Below, in pieces: positions 27,186 to 35,746 of a stretch of DNA of 64,000 nt (positions are counted from its first letter, which is position 1; each line of letters begins with the position of its first letter). The translations under genes and the position numbers were made by a program. Source of the stretch: a bacterium (lineage in GTDB: Bacteria; Krumholzibacteriota; Krumholzibacteriia; LZORAL124-64-63); NCBI GenBank assembly GCA_024223715.1, contig JAAEOA010000047.1:1-64000 (forward strand), written 5' to 3'. Under the pieces are notes generated by a model. It was not told the DNA's origin and made no database searches. It saw nothing but the letters and a program-made list of their open reading frames with translations.

Positions 27186-29510
27186 CTACATCTGGAACAG
27201 GTATTGGATCTTCATAAAGTACTGACGCGAAGTCTGACGCCATTGCGTTGGCTGACTTTGGGAAGCCGCCTGAAAATCCCGGAAGTCGTGAGTCGATCCC
27301 AGATAAAACACCGAGAACGAATTCACCCGATAAGTCAGCAACGGATCCACTTCCCATTTACCACCAAAATACATATGATAACGAGGGAAATTTCCATCGA
27401 TCGCCTCTTCACGGTAAGGCGGATTCTCTGAATTGTTGTGTTGCACCACTAGTCGGAGGCTCAATCGCCGACTCAACTGCAAGCGTACCCTTGCCCGGGC
27501 AATAACTTGTTCAAAAAGCAGCTCACCGGTGCTGTGATCATCGCTGCGAATGTAATCCAGAGTTGGTTCAATAATCAGATTATCCATCGGCTTAATATCC
27601 AGAGCAAATGAAGCCCGAACCTGGTCGCCTCTTTCCAGCGAAAACAAGGCCGGTGTCTCAGAAATTTGAACCATCATGTAATACCCCAACCGATCCCAGG
27701 GGCGACTGTCCCAACGAAATCTGGCACTCCACAGTTCATCGAACAGGATATCACTCCAAACCTCTTCGCCTCTCTCGTAATTAAAACTGAAATTGGTTTG
27801 GGCCCAGCGCAAACGGACGTCCACACCCGCACTGGAATGAAGCCACTTGCGGTGTCCCGCCATATTCCAACGTCCATTTACAAAAGCACTGGGAGAGATT
27901 CTTTCAATCATCCCCTCCTCAAAGTTAATATTGTAATTGGTATAAATGAAGCTGTTGCGTTGATCGTTCCAGGGGTCATAGCCAGTTTGAGTACGGTAAG
28001 TTTGACCTACCTGATTGTAATCCAGAACAAAATTCCAGTGGTCCGCCGAACGGCGCAACTCGGTAATAAATGCGTTTCCATTGTATTTTTCCCCATCCAA
28101 ATCCACCGTGTATTTTCCATCGGCAAAAGTTTCACCCGGGCTGATCTCAATACCGTCGGATTCTTCTGTTTCCGAATGAACAAACTGTCCCATCAGGCTC
28201 AGCGTATTAGTGAGTCGGAAATTTGCATCCCCTGCATAAATAGTCCCCACACCTCCTGCATCGTATCGCCTGTCGGTTAGCATAAATCCCACCTGAGAAT
28301 TATTTCCAAGACTATGCAGACCCCGAAGAACACTCACATCGCTTCGCCCCAAATTTTCCATATAGCTGCGTTCTTCAGTGGGAATGATGTAAGGGGAGTT
28401 TTCATCACTGGCGTAAAACGCGGCAACACTGGACTTGGACCAGCGAGCGGTGCCTTTGACCGCAACCACAGGATCGACCACCATCCGGGTATAAAATGAA
28501 TTAAAATAGGTTCGAAAAAGATCGTTACCCTCCTGAAAGAAAGGACGTCTTTCAGGAAATCGTTGCAGGATTGTCGTATTGACATTTATCTGATCAGCAT
28601 CAGCCTCGATCTGGCTATAATCGGGATTGATAGTGGCCTCCAGAGTGATATCCGATGTTACGGAGTATTTGGCGCCCAGGGAAACCTCACCCATAATATC
28701 TTCGCTGCTCATGCCGGAATCGCCATCCAGGTCATTTTCAATTTCAGCTGTTTGGTAGCCGATCATGGCAGGCAAAAACTCCAGCCCCTTACCAGCCGAT
28801 ACTCCATTTACACCCTGAACAAAACCCCATTGGCAAGGCCGACACTGATCATTTCTATCCCTCGCCGCCCAAGTGGATTGATGAGTACTCTCCCTTGGAT
28901 GCGTGCGTTGGAAATTGAGACGCCAATTCTGCACCTCTGCTGCCGGAAACCGCATTCCAGAAAATGGAATAGCCATTTCTACGATGTAACCCTCGTCGGT
29001 AATACTTGCCGCCGAATGCCAAATCATGTCAAAACCACGGTCACTGCCCTGCACGTTGGTCCACATCAAATCTTTCTGAATTCCATAAGGATTGACAATA
29101 AATTCGTATGCCCACTGCCCTTCACCAAAAGTATCAATCTGTATACCAACTTCGTCGTCGTTAAAAAACTGATCTCGCTGACACATTGTGGCCCGGATCA
29201 GGTTAGGATCATCATTGCAGACAAATGCCACGTAAAGATGACTGTCAGAATATGTGAGGTAAACGGTGGTGGGTTTTAAAGGCTCTGTATTATCACCTGG
29301 ATAAACTTCACTGAAGCCGGTGGCTTGTCCAGCATTCAGCCACCCCTCATCGTCCAGAATACCATCGATTTCAATTTCCCCCGGGGCCGATGAAACCACC
29401 ATTGTCGGAGTAATGGCTGGCTGGAATTGAGCCAGGGCGGCAACAGGAAGGAGAATCAGAGTCAGTAGAAGAACAATTCGATGAACACTTACAACAGCAT
29501 TTCTTTTCAT
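27186..29510 (-). CDS. DUF5916 outer-membrane protein with CBM9-like domain (copy 1)
   Basis: A 774-residue protein with signal peptide (RIVLLLTLILLPVAALA) and GGAG before the ATG. Residues ~35-225 form a carbohydrate-binding-family-9-like domain (EIEIDGILDDEGWLNA, then LYVAFVCNDDPNLIR, EIAIPFSGMRFP-type strands). The remainder is the DUF5916 beta barrel: NPDYSQIEADADQINVN, RRPFFQEGNDLF and many alternating aromatic strands ending in MKIQYLFQM. Members are thought to be outer-membrane proteins that may work with hydrolases or glycan substrates, but biochemical roles are mostly undefined. A paralogue lies at 38962 in this window. Confidence 0.9.
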   Translation of the reverse strand: MKRNAVVSVHRIVLLLTLILLPVAALAQFQPAITPTMVVSSAPGEIEIDGILDDEGWLNAGQATGFSEVYPGDNTEPLKPTTVYLTYSDSHLYVAFVCNDDPNLIRATMCQRDQFFNDDEVGIQIDTFGEGQWAYEFIVNPYGIQKDLMWTNVQGSDRGFDMIWHSAASITDEGYIVEMAIPFSGMRFPAAEVQNWRLNFQRTHPRESTHQSTWAARDRNDQCRPCQWGFVQGVNGVSAGKGLEFLPAMIGYQTAEIENDLDGDSGMSSEDIMGEVSLGAKYSVTSDITLEATINPDYSQIEADADQINVNTTILQRFPERRPFFQEGNDLFRTYFNSFYTRMVVDPVVAVKGTARWSKSSVAAFYASDENSPYIIPTEERSYMENLGRSDVSVLRGLHSLGNNSQVGFMLTDRRYDAGGVGTIYAGDANFRLTNTLSLMGQFVHSETEESDGIEISPGETFADGKYTVDLDGEKYNGNAFITELRRSADHWNFVLDYNQVGQTYRTQTGYDPWNDQRNSFIYTNYNINFEEGMIERISPSAFVNGRWNMAGHRKWLHSSAGVDVRLRWAQTNFSFNYERGEEVWSDILFDELWSARFRWDSRPWDRLGYYMMVQISETPALFSLERGDQVRASFALDIKPMDNLIIEPTLDYIRSDDHSTGELLFEQVIARARVRLQLSRRLSLRLVVQHNNSENPPYREEAIDGNFPRYHMYFGGKWEVDPLLTYRVNSFSVFYLGSTHDFRDFQAASQSQPTQWRQTSRQYFMKIQYLFQM

Positions 29511-29713
29511 GATAAATCACTCCGCTGGGTGCATTTGAGGCTTCGGGGTCGGGGGAAGACCTTCTGCCTATTTTAATTCGCTTAACTACGATGAGTTCTA
29601 ACAATTGTTCAGCTATTTCCTGAGAATTTTTCAATCCACCAATCAAGCAAATATCTAAACAATTTATTATTCCGCAGAGAATGTGAAAGGCCCTGATTCT
29701 GCATATCTGAAGC

Positions 29714-30823
29714 ATGTGCACTTTAATTTACCCATCAAAAAGTTGGCAACCACCGCATTGTCCCAACAGCAACTGCCTTTCACATAAGCAGTTGGCAGAA
29801 AACCGAATATTCAGGCCCCACTCCCACTACTATAGAGCAACCGACAACCGGCATGTACAACGATACCAATGCCTGTCATGCAAAATTACCTTCTCAACCC
29901 AAACTTTCTCCACAACCTACTGGCAAAAAAGAGCAGACCTGGATGAAAAAATTTTCAACCTCTCTGCTAACGGCATGGCAAACAGTCAGATAGCCCGAGT
30001 TATCAAGTGCGCACCCTCAACGGTAGACAGAAAACTGGCCAGAATGGGCCGTCATTGCTTGTTGTACCTATTGATCATGTTGGAAAAAGGAAGGCCTGCT
30101 AAGGAAATTGTCTATGACGGTCTGGAGTCCTTTGAATACAGTCAATATTTCCCGTTTTACTTGAATCTCGCGGTAGAAAAATCATCAGATTACATTTTAT
30201 TTTTTAATGAAAGTGAAATGAGGCGAAAAGGCGCCATGACCGACAAACAGAAAGCAATGCGAGTTCAATTGGAAAAAGAATTGGGTCGACCTGACCCGAA
30301 AGCTATCGAAAAATCGACAGTTAAAATATTCGAACAGCTAATTTCTGACCAAAAGCATGTGACCGTTTTCACTGACAAACACTCCCAATATACCAAACCT
30401 TTATTGGATTTTGGTCAAACAGTTACTCACGAGACAACTGACAGTAAAGACCACCGCGGAGTACACAATAACTTATTTGCAGTCAACCGGTTGGACATGA
30501 TGCTTCGTCACGGAAGTAAAAACCATACTCGAGAAACCATTGCTTTTTCAAAACGTCGGCAAGCTGCAATTGAACGAATGGCCATATTTTCTGTTTATTT
30601 GAATTTTTCGATGGATCGCCGTCAAAGGGGATTAAAGAATTTCACTCCAGCTATGGCCAGAGGTGTTGTGGGACGCAAGCTTATGTATAAGGACATCTTT
30701 GATGTTAGGTTGTTTGTTTTCCAGCATGAAATCCCTGAACAATGGCGACAGTATTACTTCAGAGAGGTTGAAACACGGGTTTTGCCCAACAACAAGGGGC
30801 ATACGTTGAAATACGCTGCTTAA
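29714..30823 (+). CDS. IS1-like zinc-ribbon transposase-like protein
   Basis: A 369-residue protein. The N-terminus carries a zinc ribbon (CPNSNC ... YQCLSCKITFS). An HTH follows (NGMANSQIARVIKCAPSTVDRKLARMG). The remainder has acidic residues in transposase-like settings (EIVYDGLESF, VTVFTDKHSQY and HGSKNHTRETIAFSKRRQAAIERM), and it ends in a basic region. The composition matches a class of IS1/IS-related DDE proteins often annotated as transposases. I found no terminal inverted repeats or target duplication around it, so it may be a solitary or domesticated copy. It ends before a bidirectional terminator. Confidence 0.7.
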   Translation: MCTLIYPSKSWQPPHCPNSNCLSHKQLAENRIFRPHSHYYRATDNRHVQRYQCLSCKITFSTQTFSTTYWQKRADLDEKIFNLSANGMANSQIARVIKCAPSTVDRKLARMGRHCLLYLLIMLEKGRPAKEIVYDGLESFEYSQYFPFYLNLAVEKSSDYILFFNESEMRRKGAMTDKQKAMRVQLEKELGRPDPKAIEKSTVKIFEQLISDQKHVTVFTDKHSQYTKPLLDFGQTVTHETTDSKDHRGVHNNLFAVNRLDMMLRHGSKNHTRETIAFSKRRQAAIERMAIFSVYLNFSMDRRQRGLKNFTPAMARGVVGRKLMYKDIFDVRLFVFQHEIPEQWRQYYFREVETRVLPNNKGHTLKYAA

Positions 30824-30884
30824 TGGAGATAACAAATGGGAAAATGAAAGAGGTTACATTCTTCGAGGAACAATATAAAGAACA

Positions 30885-30910
30885 ACCCCGCTACTTTGGA
30901 GTAACGGGGT
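30885..30910. terminator. Bidirectional terminator
   Basis: ACCCCG and CGGGGT pair, then TACT/AGTA with one mismatch and a TTGG loop. The + strand continues TTTATG and the - strand continues TTGTTCTTTATATTG. It lies between the converging transposase-like and RRM protein genes and can serve both. Confidence 0.8.
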
Positions 30911-30916
30911 TTATGT

Positions 30917-30962
30917 ATCAACCCAGGGGCTGACAGCCGGATGTCCAGCTTAACCTACCAAC
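30917..30962. repeat. Dispersed repeat, copy 1
   Basis: About 46 bases containing ACAGCCGG and CCAGCTTAACCTACCAAC, overlapping the 3' end and stop of the RRM gene. It closely matches 59883-59927 and more loosely 48447-48493. All three lie in the same orientation. Confidence 0.6.
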
Positions 30963-31269
30963 GGCCGCCGCCGCCGCCGCCACCGCCGCCGCCACGGTTT
31001 CCACCGAAGCCGCCGCCGCCACCGCGGGGTTTGTCCTGAGCTTCGTTCACGCGAAGTGCACGGCCACCCATTTCAAAGCCATCGAGAGCCTGCATGGCTC
31101 CAGCAATAGCTTCGTCGTCCATTTCAATGAAGCCGAAGCCTCGGGGACGACCGGTTTCGCGGTCGTTGATCAACGCAACAGAGTGAACCGTGCCATGTTG
31201 GCCGAACAGTTCGGTGACTTCGTCTTCGGTCGCGCTGAAGGGCAGGTTGCCCACATACAATTTCTTCAA
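30955..31269 (-). CDS. Glycine-rich RRM RNA-binding protein
   Basis: A 104-residue protein with one RNA recognition motif: RNP2 LYVGNL at the start and RNP1 RGFGFIEM in the middle, followed by a Gly/Arg tail (about residues 82-104). Such single-RRM proteins occur in cyanobacteria, Bacteroidetes and relatives and are often cold-induced RNA chaperones. The start is TTG, with GGAG eight bases upstream (GGAG-ATAAGACC-TTG), and no better ATG exists. The tail is encoded by a low-complexity GGC/GGT tract. A long upstream stretch with inverted repeats suggests post-transcriptional control. Confidence 0.93.
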   Translation of the reverse strand: MKKLYVGNLPFSATEDEVTELFGQHGTVHSVALINDRETGRPRGFGFIEMDDEAIAGAMQALDGFEMGGRALRVNEAQDKPRGGGGGFGGNRGGGGGGGGGGRW

Positions 31270-31724
31270 GGTCTTATCTCCATGTGCCGGCTTGCCGGCT
31301 TAACCAAGCGTTTGGAATCGCCGGCTTCTTCCGGCTAAATCCCTCTTCGCTTCAAAATGGCTCGGCTATCATTCCAGGATACCGTTTTGGCAAATCCCAG
31401 CGACTGTCGAACCTCATCCTCCGACGGTCGGAGGAATCTTGTGGGCGCATCGTCGCGGCTGTTAAGCAAAAACGATCGATGGGCACGTTTTCTGAGAGTT
31501 TCAGGAGAATTCAGGCATTTTCCATGACCTGGCTGTAAAGCACTAATCCTGACTGAGACTCTATATCCGGAAACGCTTTAAATGGCGATTCCGCAAACCC
31601 TTGCCATTCATCCCAATGAAAGCCACATCCTTGTGGTGTCATTTGGTTCCTGAAAATAGCGATGGGATTTCCTGCTAAAAAATTCACTCCCTGACAGATT
31701 TCCTTATCCGATTTATCAGAGACG
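31270..31724 (-). other. Leader region of RRM gene with inverted repeats
   Basis: No supported gene. It holds GCCGGC...GCCGGC repeats near 31288-31337 and a near-perfect palindrome at 31417-31435 (TCCTCCGAC-G-GTCGGAGGA). These would fold in a long 5' untranslated leader of the RRM gene, as seen for cold-shock RNA-binding proteins. A 73-codon - strand frame from a TTG at 31732 to 31511 (ending VLYSQVMENA) is open but has no ribosome site or recognisable motif. Confidence 0.45.
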
Positions 31725-32111
31725 CTACCCAAAATAGGCTGTATTTACACATATAGCAAGTTTTTCGGAACTTGAATTTTCATTTGCATTCAATCCCGTA
31801 TTTTTTAGAACCGTGGTGGCGTTGCTGCCGGGTCCGTTTCCGGAAACCAAAACCTGTGCTCCGTATTCTGCAACTTTCAGAGCTGTCTTGGGAATGGCGC
31901 CATGGGATTCGTTTTCTACAGTTGTCTCATGGTTGATATTCGTTACCGGCAAACTGCTTCGCCAGAAAACGAGGTAGGCACCAGGTTTATGAGCTGGCGG
32001 ATCTAAAAGCAGGACTTGCCCAAATTCTGCACCAACCACTTCAACAACTGCAATACTCTGGCAATGGCCAAAGTGGGCACAGGATTTGCCGTCCTGAGTC
32101 GGGATTGCTGA
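31725..32111 (-). pseudogene. Degraded fusion of two NifX/NifB-family cluster-binding proteins
   Basis: The frame opens right after a stop with AIPTQDGKSCAHFGHCQS, the N-terminal signature of the NifX/NifB-type iron-molybdenum cluster-binding family (AIPTxDGKxCAHFGHC), but there is no start codon. It continues LLDPPAHKPGAY, as in that family. It then jumps to NINHETTVENESHGAIPKTA and VAEYGAQVLVSGNGPGSNAT, which is the C-terminal half of the second family type usually encoded next door. It then runs into an Asn/Ser-rich tail and stops. This is what a deletion fusing two adjacent paralogues would leave. Loss of the start supports a pseudogene, although a rare non-ATG start cannot be excluded. 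Confidence 0.7.
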
Positions 32112-32204
32112 TTATTAAATGGATGCGAGCCAAAAGACTTCTGCTAATTCAGTTTGCAACTAAATATCGCTCGAAAGAACTCCCTACAACTGCCGCTCCA
32201 GCCT

Positions 32205-32813
32205 TCAAGGCAACAGTACCGATGAAACTCCTTCTTGAAGAATTGTTGCAGGCTTTATTTCGTCGGCGAATCCATCTAAATCAAAGTGCAGTTTTGTTTC
32301 TGGATAATTCTCTAGTTGTATTTCAAGAATTGCCGGTCCGGATTCATCAGCAAGCAATAGCTGGCCAATGAGAGAGGCTACGCCACGCGAGTCTTCTATA
32401 TGGACTGAAGTTCCGTCCTGATTCAATTCAACATCAATTTCGACATCCCTATCCTGATTAATTGAATAAATAATCTTCCCATATTCCTGGCCGCGATAAT
32501 CTGGGATATCAATAACATATAAACATGAAAGAGTTACCGGTGAACCATTGGAAGAGGCACCAGAGACCTCATAACAAGTAAAAACAAATGCTCCATTTCG
32601 ACTACCCTCAGCGGTCAGTTCAACGCTGCCATAAGAAATATAGTCTCCAACCAAATTGTCTTCTACTTCACCAATTTTCGAATAAAGAATATTTTTATTG
32701 GCGCTACAGCCAATTGCCGAACAAAGACCTGCCAACAAACAAATGAAAAGAAAATTCTTTGTTTTAGAGTTCCAAACCCATCTCATTTTCAATTCCATGA
32801 GTGCCTTTGCCAT
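32205..32813 (-). CDS. Lipoprotein of unknown function
   Basis: A lipoprotein of about 202 residues. I place the start at 32813, where GGAG lies nine bases upstream. A longer frame begins at 32828. The signal sequence KNFLFICLLAGLCSAIGC ends in the lipobox AIGC. The mature part is beta-rich and acidic (GSVELTAEGSRNGAFVFTCY, DVEIDVELNQDGTSVHIEDS) without a family I can name. It stands between a pseudogene and a gene-free stretch and shows no operon partner. Confidence 0.75.
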   Translation of the reverse strand: MAKALMELKMRWVWNSKTKNFLFICLLAGLCSAIGCSANKNILYSKIGEVEDNLVGDYISYGSVELTAEGSRNGAFVFTCYEVSGASSNGSPVTLSCLYVIDIPDYRGQEYGKIIYSINQDRDVEIDVELNQDGTSVHIEDSRGVASLIGQLLLADESGPAILEIQLENYPETKLHFDLDGFADEIKPATILQEGVSSVLLP

Positions 32814-32828
32814 TGTAATATTCTCCAT

Positions 32829-33173
32829 TTTCCGGGTTATTATCTTTCAATTATCAAAGGGATGAAAAAATCATCCTGCACTTTACCGTTATTATCCAAG
32901 AGTTGTGCTCCCCTCTTGGATGAATCGCTTCCCAATCCCGCAGGGGGATGAGGAAAAGATTCGCCAGATTCGGGAATTATTCAAGATCTGAATAATGGAA
33001 TGTTTCCAGCTTGCTGAAGTAAAACAGTTGGGACAGGACAATGTCCACAAACATAAAGGAGAAATGTCACTAAGTTTTTGGCTAGAAAACGGCCCCGTGT
33101 TCTTGTACCCTTCATTGGGTATGCTGTGATTTGATCCAGCCAGCAGCATCAGATCCAGTCAAAGGATGATATC
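32829..33173. other. Gene-free stretch
   Basis: 345 bases with no supported gene or strong hairpin. The 85-codon - strand frame (33149-32892) is Ser/Cys/Ile-rich, has no ribosome-binding site and resembles no protein family. The region probably holds the promoter of the lipoprotein gene and that of the decayed gene at 33174. Confidence 0.4.
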
Positions 33174-33481
33174 ATGATTTCGGTCCAGTTGAAACGACAT
33201 GCTATCATTGCCACTTACATTTTCGTTATTTTCCTGTCTGCAATGTCAACGTTAACGCCCTGACCGTATATCGTGGTGAACTCTACTCTGGTGGCCGTTT
33301 CACTTCCACTGGCAATACTCCGTTGTCTGGATTCGCTCGCAGGGCCGACGGTCCCTGGCAGAACGTTGGTGGAGGTTGCAACAACATAGTCGACGATTTG
33401 ACCGTGTTCAACCATCGGCTCTATCTGACCGGTAATTTTGGCGTTGTGGGTGAAGGAGTACCTGTGGCGACTGGAGGCTGA
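33174..33481 (+). pseudogene. Decayed secreted beta-propeller protein
   Basis: AAGGATG precedes an ATG at 33174 that opens a good signal peptide (MISVQLKRHAIIATYIFVIF and LSA) but hits TGA after 29 codons. In another frame, from about 33239 to the stop at 33479-33481, the same DNA reads CNVNALTVYRGELYSGGRFT, then SGFARRADGPWQNVGGGC and DDLTVFNHRLYLTGNFG. These are two units of an extracellular propeller repeat of the type NALTVYxGELYxGGxFTxxGxxPxSxxARxDGxxWxxVGGG. A frameshift therefore separates signal and repeats, and most of the repeats are missing. Confidence 0.75.
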
Positions 33482-33596
33482 TGGTGAGGTGCAAACAGGG
33501 AAATTCCTGCTGGCGGAATGATCGGGTTCATGGAACTATCATTTTCGCAATTTCAAACTTTCGACTTTTCCTTTAGAACGATAACCTGGAGAAAAA

Positions 33597-34610
33597 ATGC
33601 ATCCGTTGAAAACATTATCAGGGTACTTACTAATGTTCGCAATTACAGGTGTATCATTTGGACAAGTGGAACAAATTGATTTCCCAATATTGGAGGGGCC
33701 CTACCTCGGCCAAAATCCACCAGGACTGCAGGCTGAAATGTTTGCACCAGGGATAATATCGACAGGATTGCATGATGATGCAGGACCAGCATTCAACCGT
33801 TCCGGAACAGAAATATTTTTCCGGATCGCCGGCAAACCCTACGGAATAATTGGCAATATGAAAGAGATAGACGGGCGGTGGACCAAGCCGGATCTGGCGC
33901 CTTTTTCGGGCCGATACCCCGATGGATTTACGGTTTTTTCACATGATGAAAAACGTATTTTTTTTGGTTCAAGGAGACCAGCAGGTGGCACAGGAGCACC
34001 TCCGGAAACAAACGACATATGGGCGGCCGACGTAACGGAAAACGGGTACGGCATTCCCTATAAACTGGGGCCACCGATAAACACTCCGGAAGCAGACGAA
34101 TACCTCACGTCAATTGCCGCCAATGGTAATTTGTACTTCAACAAGAGAGTAAATATTGACGGCAAGATGACATTTGAGACTTATTTCAGTGAATATATTG
34201 ACAATAAATATTCCGCACCACAAAAAGTAGACCTGCCTCTGGATCCAAATTTCATGTCCTTTGGAGGATCGGTTGACCCTGACGAAAAGTATATGATTGT
34301 ATTTGTCCGGGGCAAAGACAATGGATTTGGCAGTGATGATCTTTACGTCAGTTTTCATCATGATGACGGAAGCTGGGGTGAACTTATTAATCTTGGTAGT
34401 GAGGTTAACTCCCCTTTATCCGATGCATGGAATTGCATTACCCCGGACGGCAAGTACCTTTTTTTTGTGAGCTGGCGATATGATGGCGAATCGTATTCAG
34501 AAACTACGCCGACATACGATGAAATAATCGCAAAGAAGAAAGGGCATACTTATGGCTGGGGCGCTGACATCTACTGGGTAAGTACGGAACTAATAGAGAA
34601 ACTGAAATAA
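33597..34610 (+). CDS. Secreted PD40-type beta-propeller protein
   Basis: A 337-residue exported protein with GGAGAAAAA before the ATG and signal peptide (LLMFAITGVSFGQ). It contains WD40-like PD40 repeats: AFNRSGTEIFFR, VFSHDEKRIFFGSRRP, TSIAANGNLYFNK, SVDPDEKYMIVFV and CITPDGKYLFFVSWR, each followed by D-I/L-W/Y-x-V/A strands (NDIWAADV, DDLYVSF). Five or so blades are visible. Proteins like this are common in FCB bacteria, but their ligands are usually unknown. It stands alone after the decayed propeller gene. Confidence 0.88.
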   Translation: MHPLKTLSGYLLMFAITGVSFGQVEQIDFPILEGPYLGQNPPGLQAEMFAPGIISTGLHDDAGPAFNRSGTEIFFRIAGKPYGIIGNMKEIDGRWTKPDLAPFSGRYPDGFTVFSHDEKRIFFGSRRPAGGTGAPPETNDIWAADVTENGYGIPYKLGPPINTPEADEYLTSIAANGNLYFNKRVNIDGKMTFETYFSEYIDNKYSAPQKVDLPLDPNFMSFGGSVDPDEKYMIVFVRGKDNGFGSDDLYVSFHHDDGSWGELINLGSEVNSPLSDAWNCITPDGKYLFFVSWRYDGESYSETTPTYDEIIAKKKGHTYGWGADIYWVSTELIEKLK

Positions 34611-34689
34611 AACCAGACCTGGCGCCGTTCACCTGGAAAAAAATGTCATCGATGGTTTCTATCGGCTTCTGAGTTCAATTGATTTTCGT

Positions 34690-35190
34690 TTAGACAGTAT
34701 CCAAGTCAGAAATGCCGGCATTTGTCCTGAATTGAATATCGGAAATTTCACTATTTTCAGAGAATTTGTTTTTGACACTCACTGGAATAATTTTCTGGCT
34801 GATGAGTATCACTCGAGTTGGCCGTCCCATTGAATTTCGGTCCACTGTAATTCCAAAAGTACGAATAGAATGTGACTTTCCACAATGATGTTCCAGCCGG
34901 TATTCAGAATCAAAGTATCGCGTCTTTCCATTAAGATGATCATTGAGTGATTCAATTACCTCTGGTAAATAGTCGGCATGAATGGATTTCTCCCACATTC
35001 CAGCATCGCCATAGTAAATCCCTTTTGGGAGACCAAAGAGTTGAGTCCATGTTTTATTCCAAGTAGTACGGCCACTTCGCACATCCCAATCCATGAATCC
35101 CGTGTCCCTGGAACTAACAGAAATACCCGTTTTTGATACCAAGGAAGGAAAATCCAATCGCAATTTTGTTTTACTGACTGTTTCAAACAT
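34690..35190 (-). CDS. Orphan single-PAS-domain protein
   Basis: A 166-residue cytoplasmic protein made almost entirely of a PAS_3-fold domain: GFMDWDVRSGRTTWNKTWTQ (strands A-B), LFGLPKGIYYG and IHADYLPEVIESLNDHLNGK, then FDSEYRLEHHCGKSHSIRTF and a final strand. It lacks a kinase, cyclase or HTH output, so it may sense through partner proteins or be the remnant of a larger sensor. The C-terminal ~30 residues are low-complexity. An AAAGGAGT site lies before the ATG. No partner gene is adjacent. Confidence 0.8.
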   Translation of the reverse strand: MFETVSKTKLRLDFPSLVSKTGISVSSRDTGFMDWDVRSGRTTWNKTWTQLFGLPKGIYYGDAGMWEKSIHADYLPEVIESLNDHLNGKTRYFDSEYRLEHHCGKSHSIRTFGITVDRNSMGRPTRVILISQKIIPVSVKNKFSENSEISDIQFRTNAGISDLDTV

Positions 35191-35539
35191 GGGGACTCCT
35201 TTCTGACTGATACGTTCAAATATTATCGACGTATTGACATAAATGTAAATTGGGAGTTATCCCTATTTTCAAACGGGAAACCCCTGATTTGCTGCTGGTA
35301 GTGAGGCTTAATTTCATTTTCGAATTTTTCTAAAATACCTAAATGATGATCGTTTCTTTTTTTCCTGAAAAATATTGGGAGAATTCCCGATCCAAACATA
35401 AGCCACGAGCGAATCGTTTTGGCAGTGGGATACCAGCCAGAAACACTGAGTCCATGGACGAGGTTATTCCTCTGGATGAGGATTGTTTCCTTTGGCACCA
35501 GTGTAGAGACGGGATAATAATTATTATTCCGTCTTATTC

Positions 35540-35638
35540 GCCCCGTTTGCGTCTGAATCTTCCCCTAACTGGCGCAAGCGGGGCACAAACCTGGTTGTGC
35601 CCAAATTCTCCCGTTTCTTTACTGGGACAGAGCTGTCC
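35540..35638 (+). promoter_or_regulatory. Overlapping hairpins upstream of PPDK-like gene
   Basis: Within a 500-base gene-free stretch (35191-35690) are three hairpins in a row. The first is a 12-bp stem 35540-35551/35573-35584 with one G-U pair. The second is a perfect 8-bp stem 35581-35588/35595-35602 that shares GGGC with the first. The third is GGACAG/CTGTCC at 35625-35638. The first two cannot form together, the arrangement seen in leader-type switches. No ligand class was recognised. The rest of the stretch shows no gene. Confidence 0.45.
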
Positions 35639-35746
35639 GTATGTTACAATTTAGTTGGCTGGAATAAATGTTAACCACATTTAAGATAGTGCCGGATGGG
35701 AAATTTGAATGGGACAGGATCGTTTTTTACCAGCAAAGGAATTTCT

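Noticed and set aside
29500-30900. A complete insertion sequence around the transposase-like gene
   Set aside because: No terminal inverted repeats or target duplication could be found on either side.
31511-31732. 73-codon - strand frame with TTG start before the RRM gene leader
   Set aside because: No ribosome site and no recognised motif. It may be part of the decayed region.
32892-33149. 85-codon - strand frame
   Set aside because: Ser/Cys-rich and lacking any ribosome-binding site or family resemblance.
35223-35654. Overlapping frames on both strands before the PPDK-like gene
   Set aside because: Neither has a ribosome site or motif. The region is better read as a structured leader.
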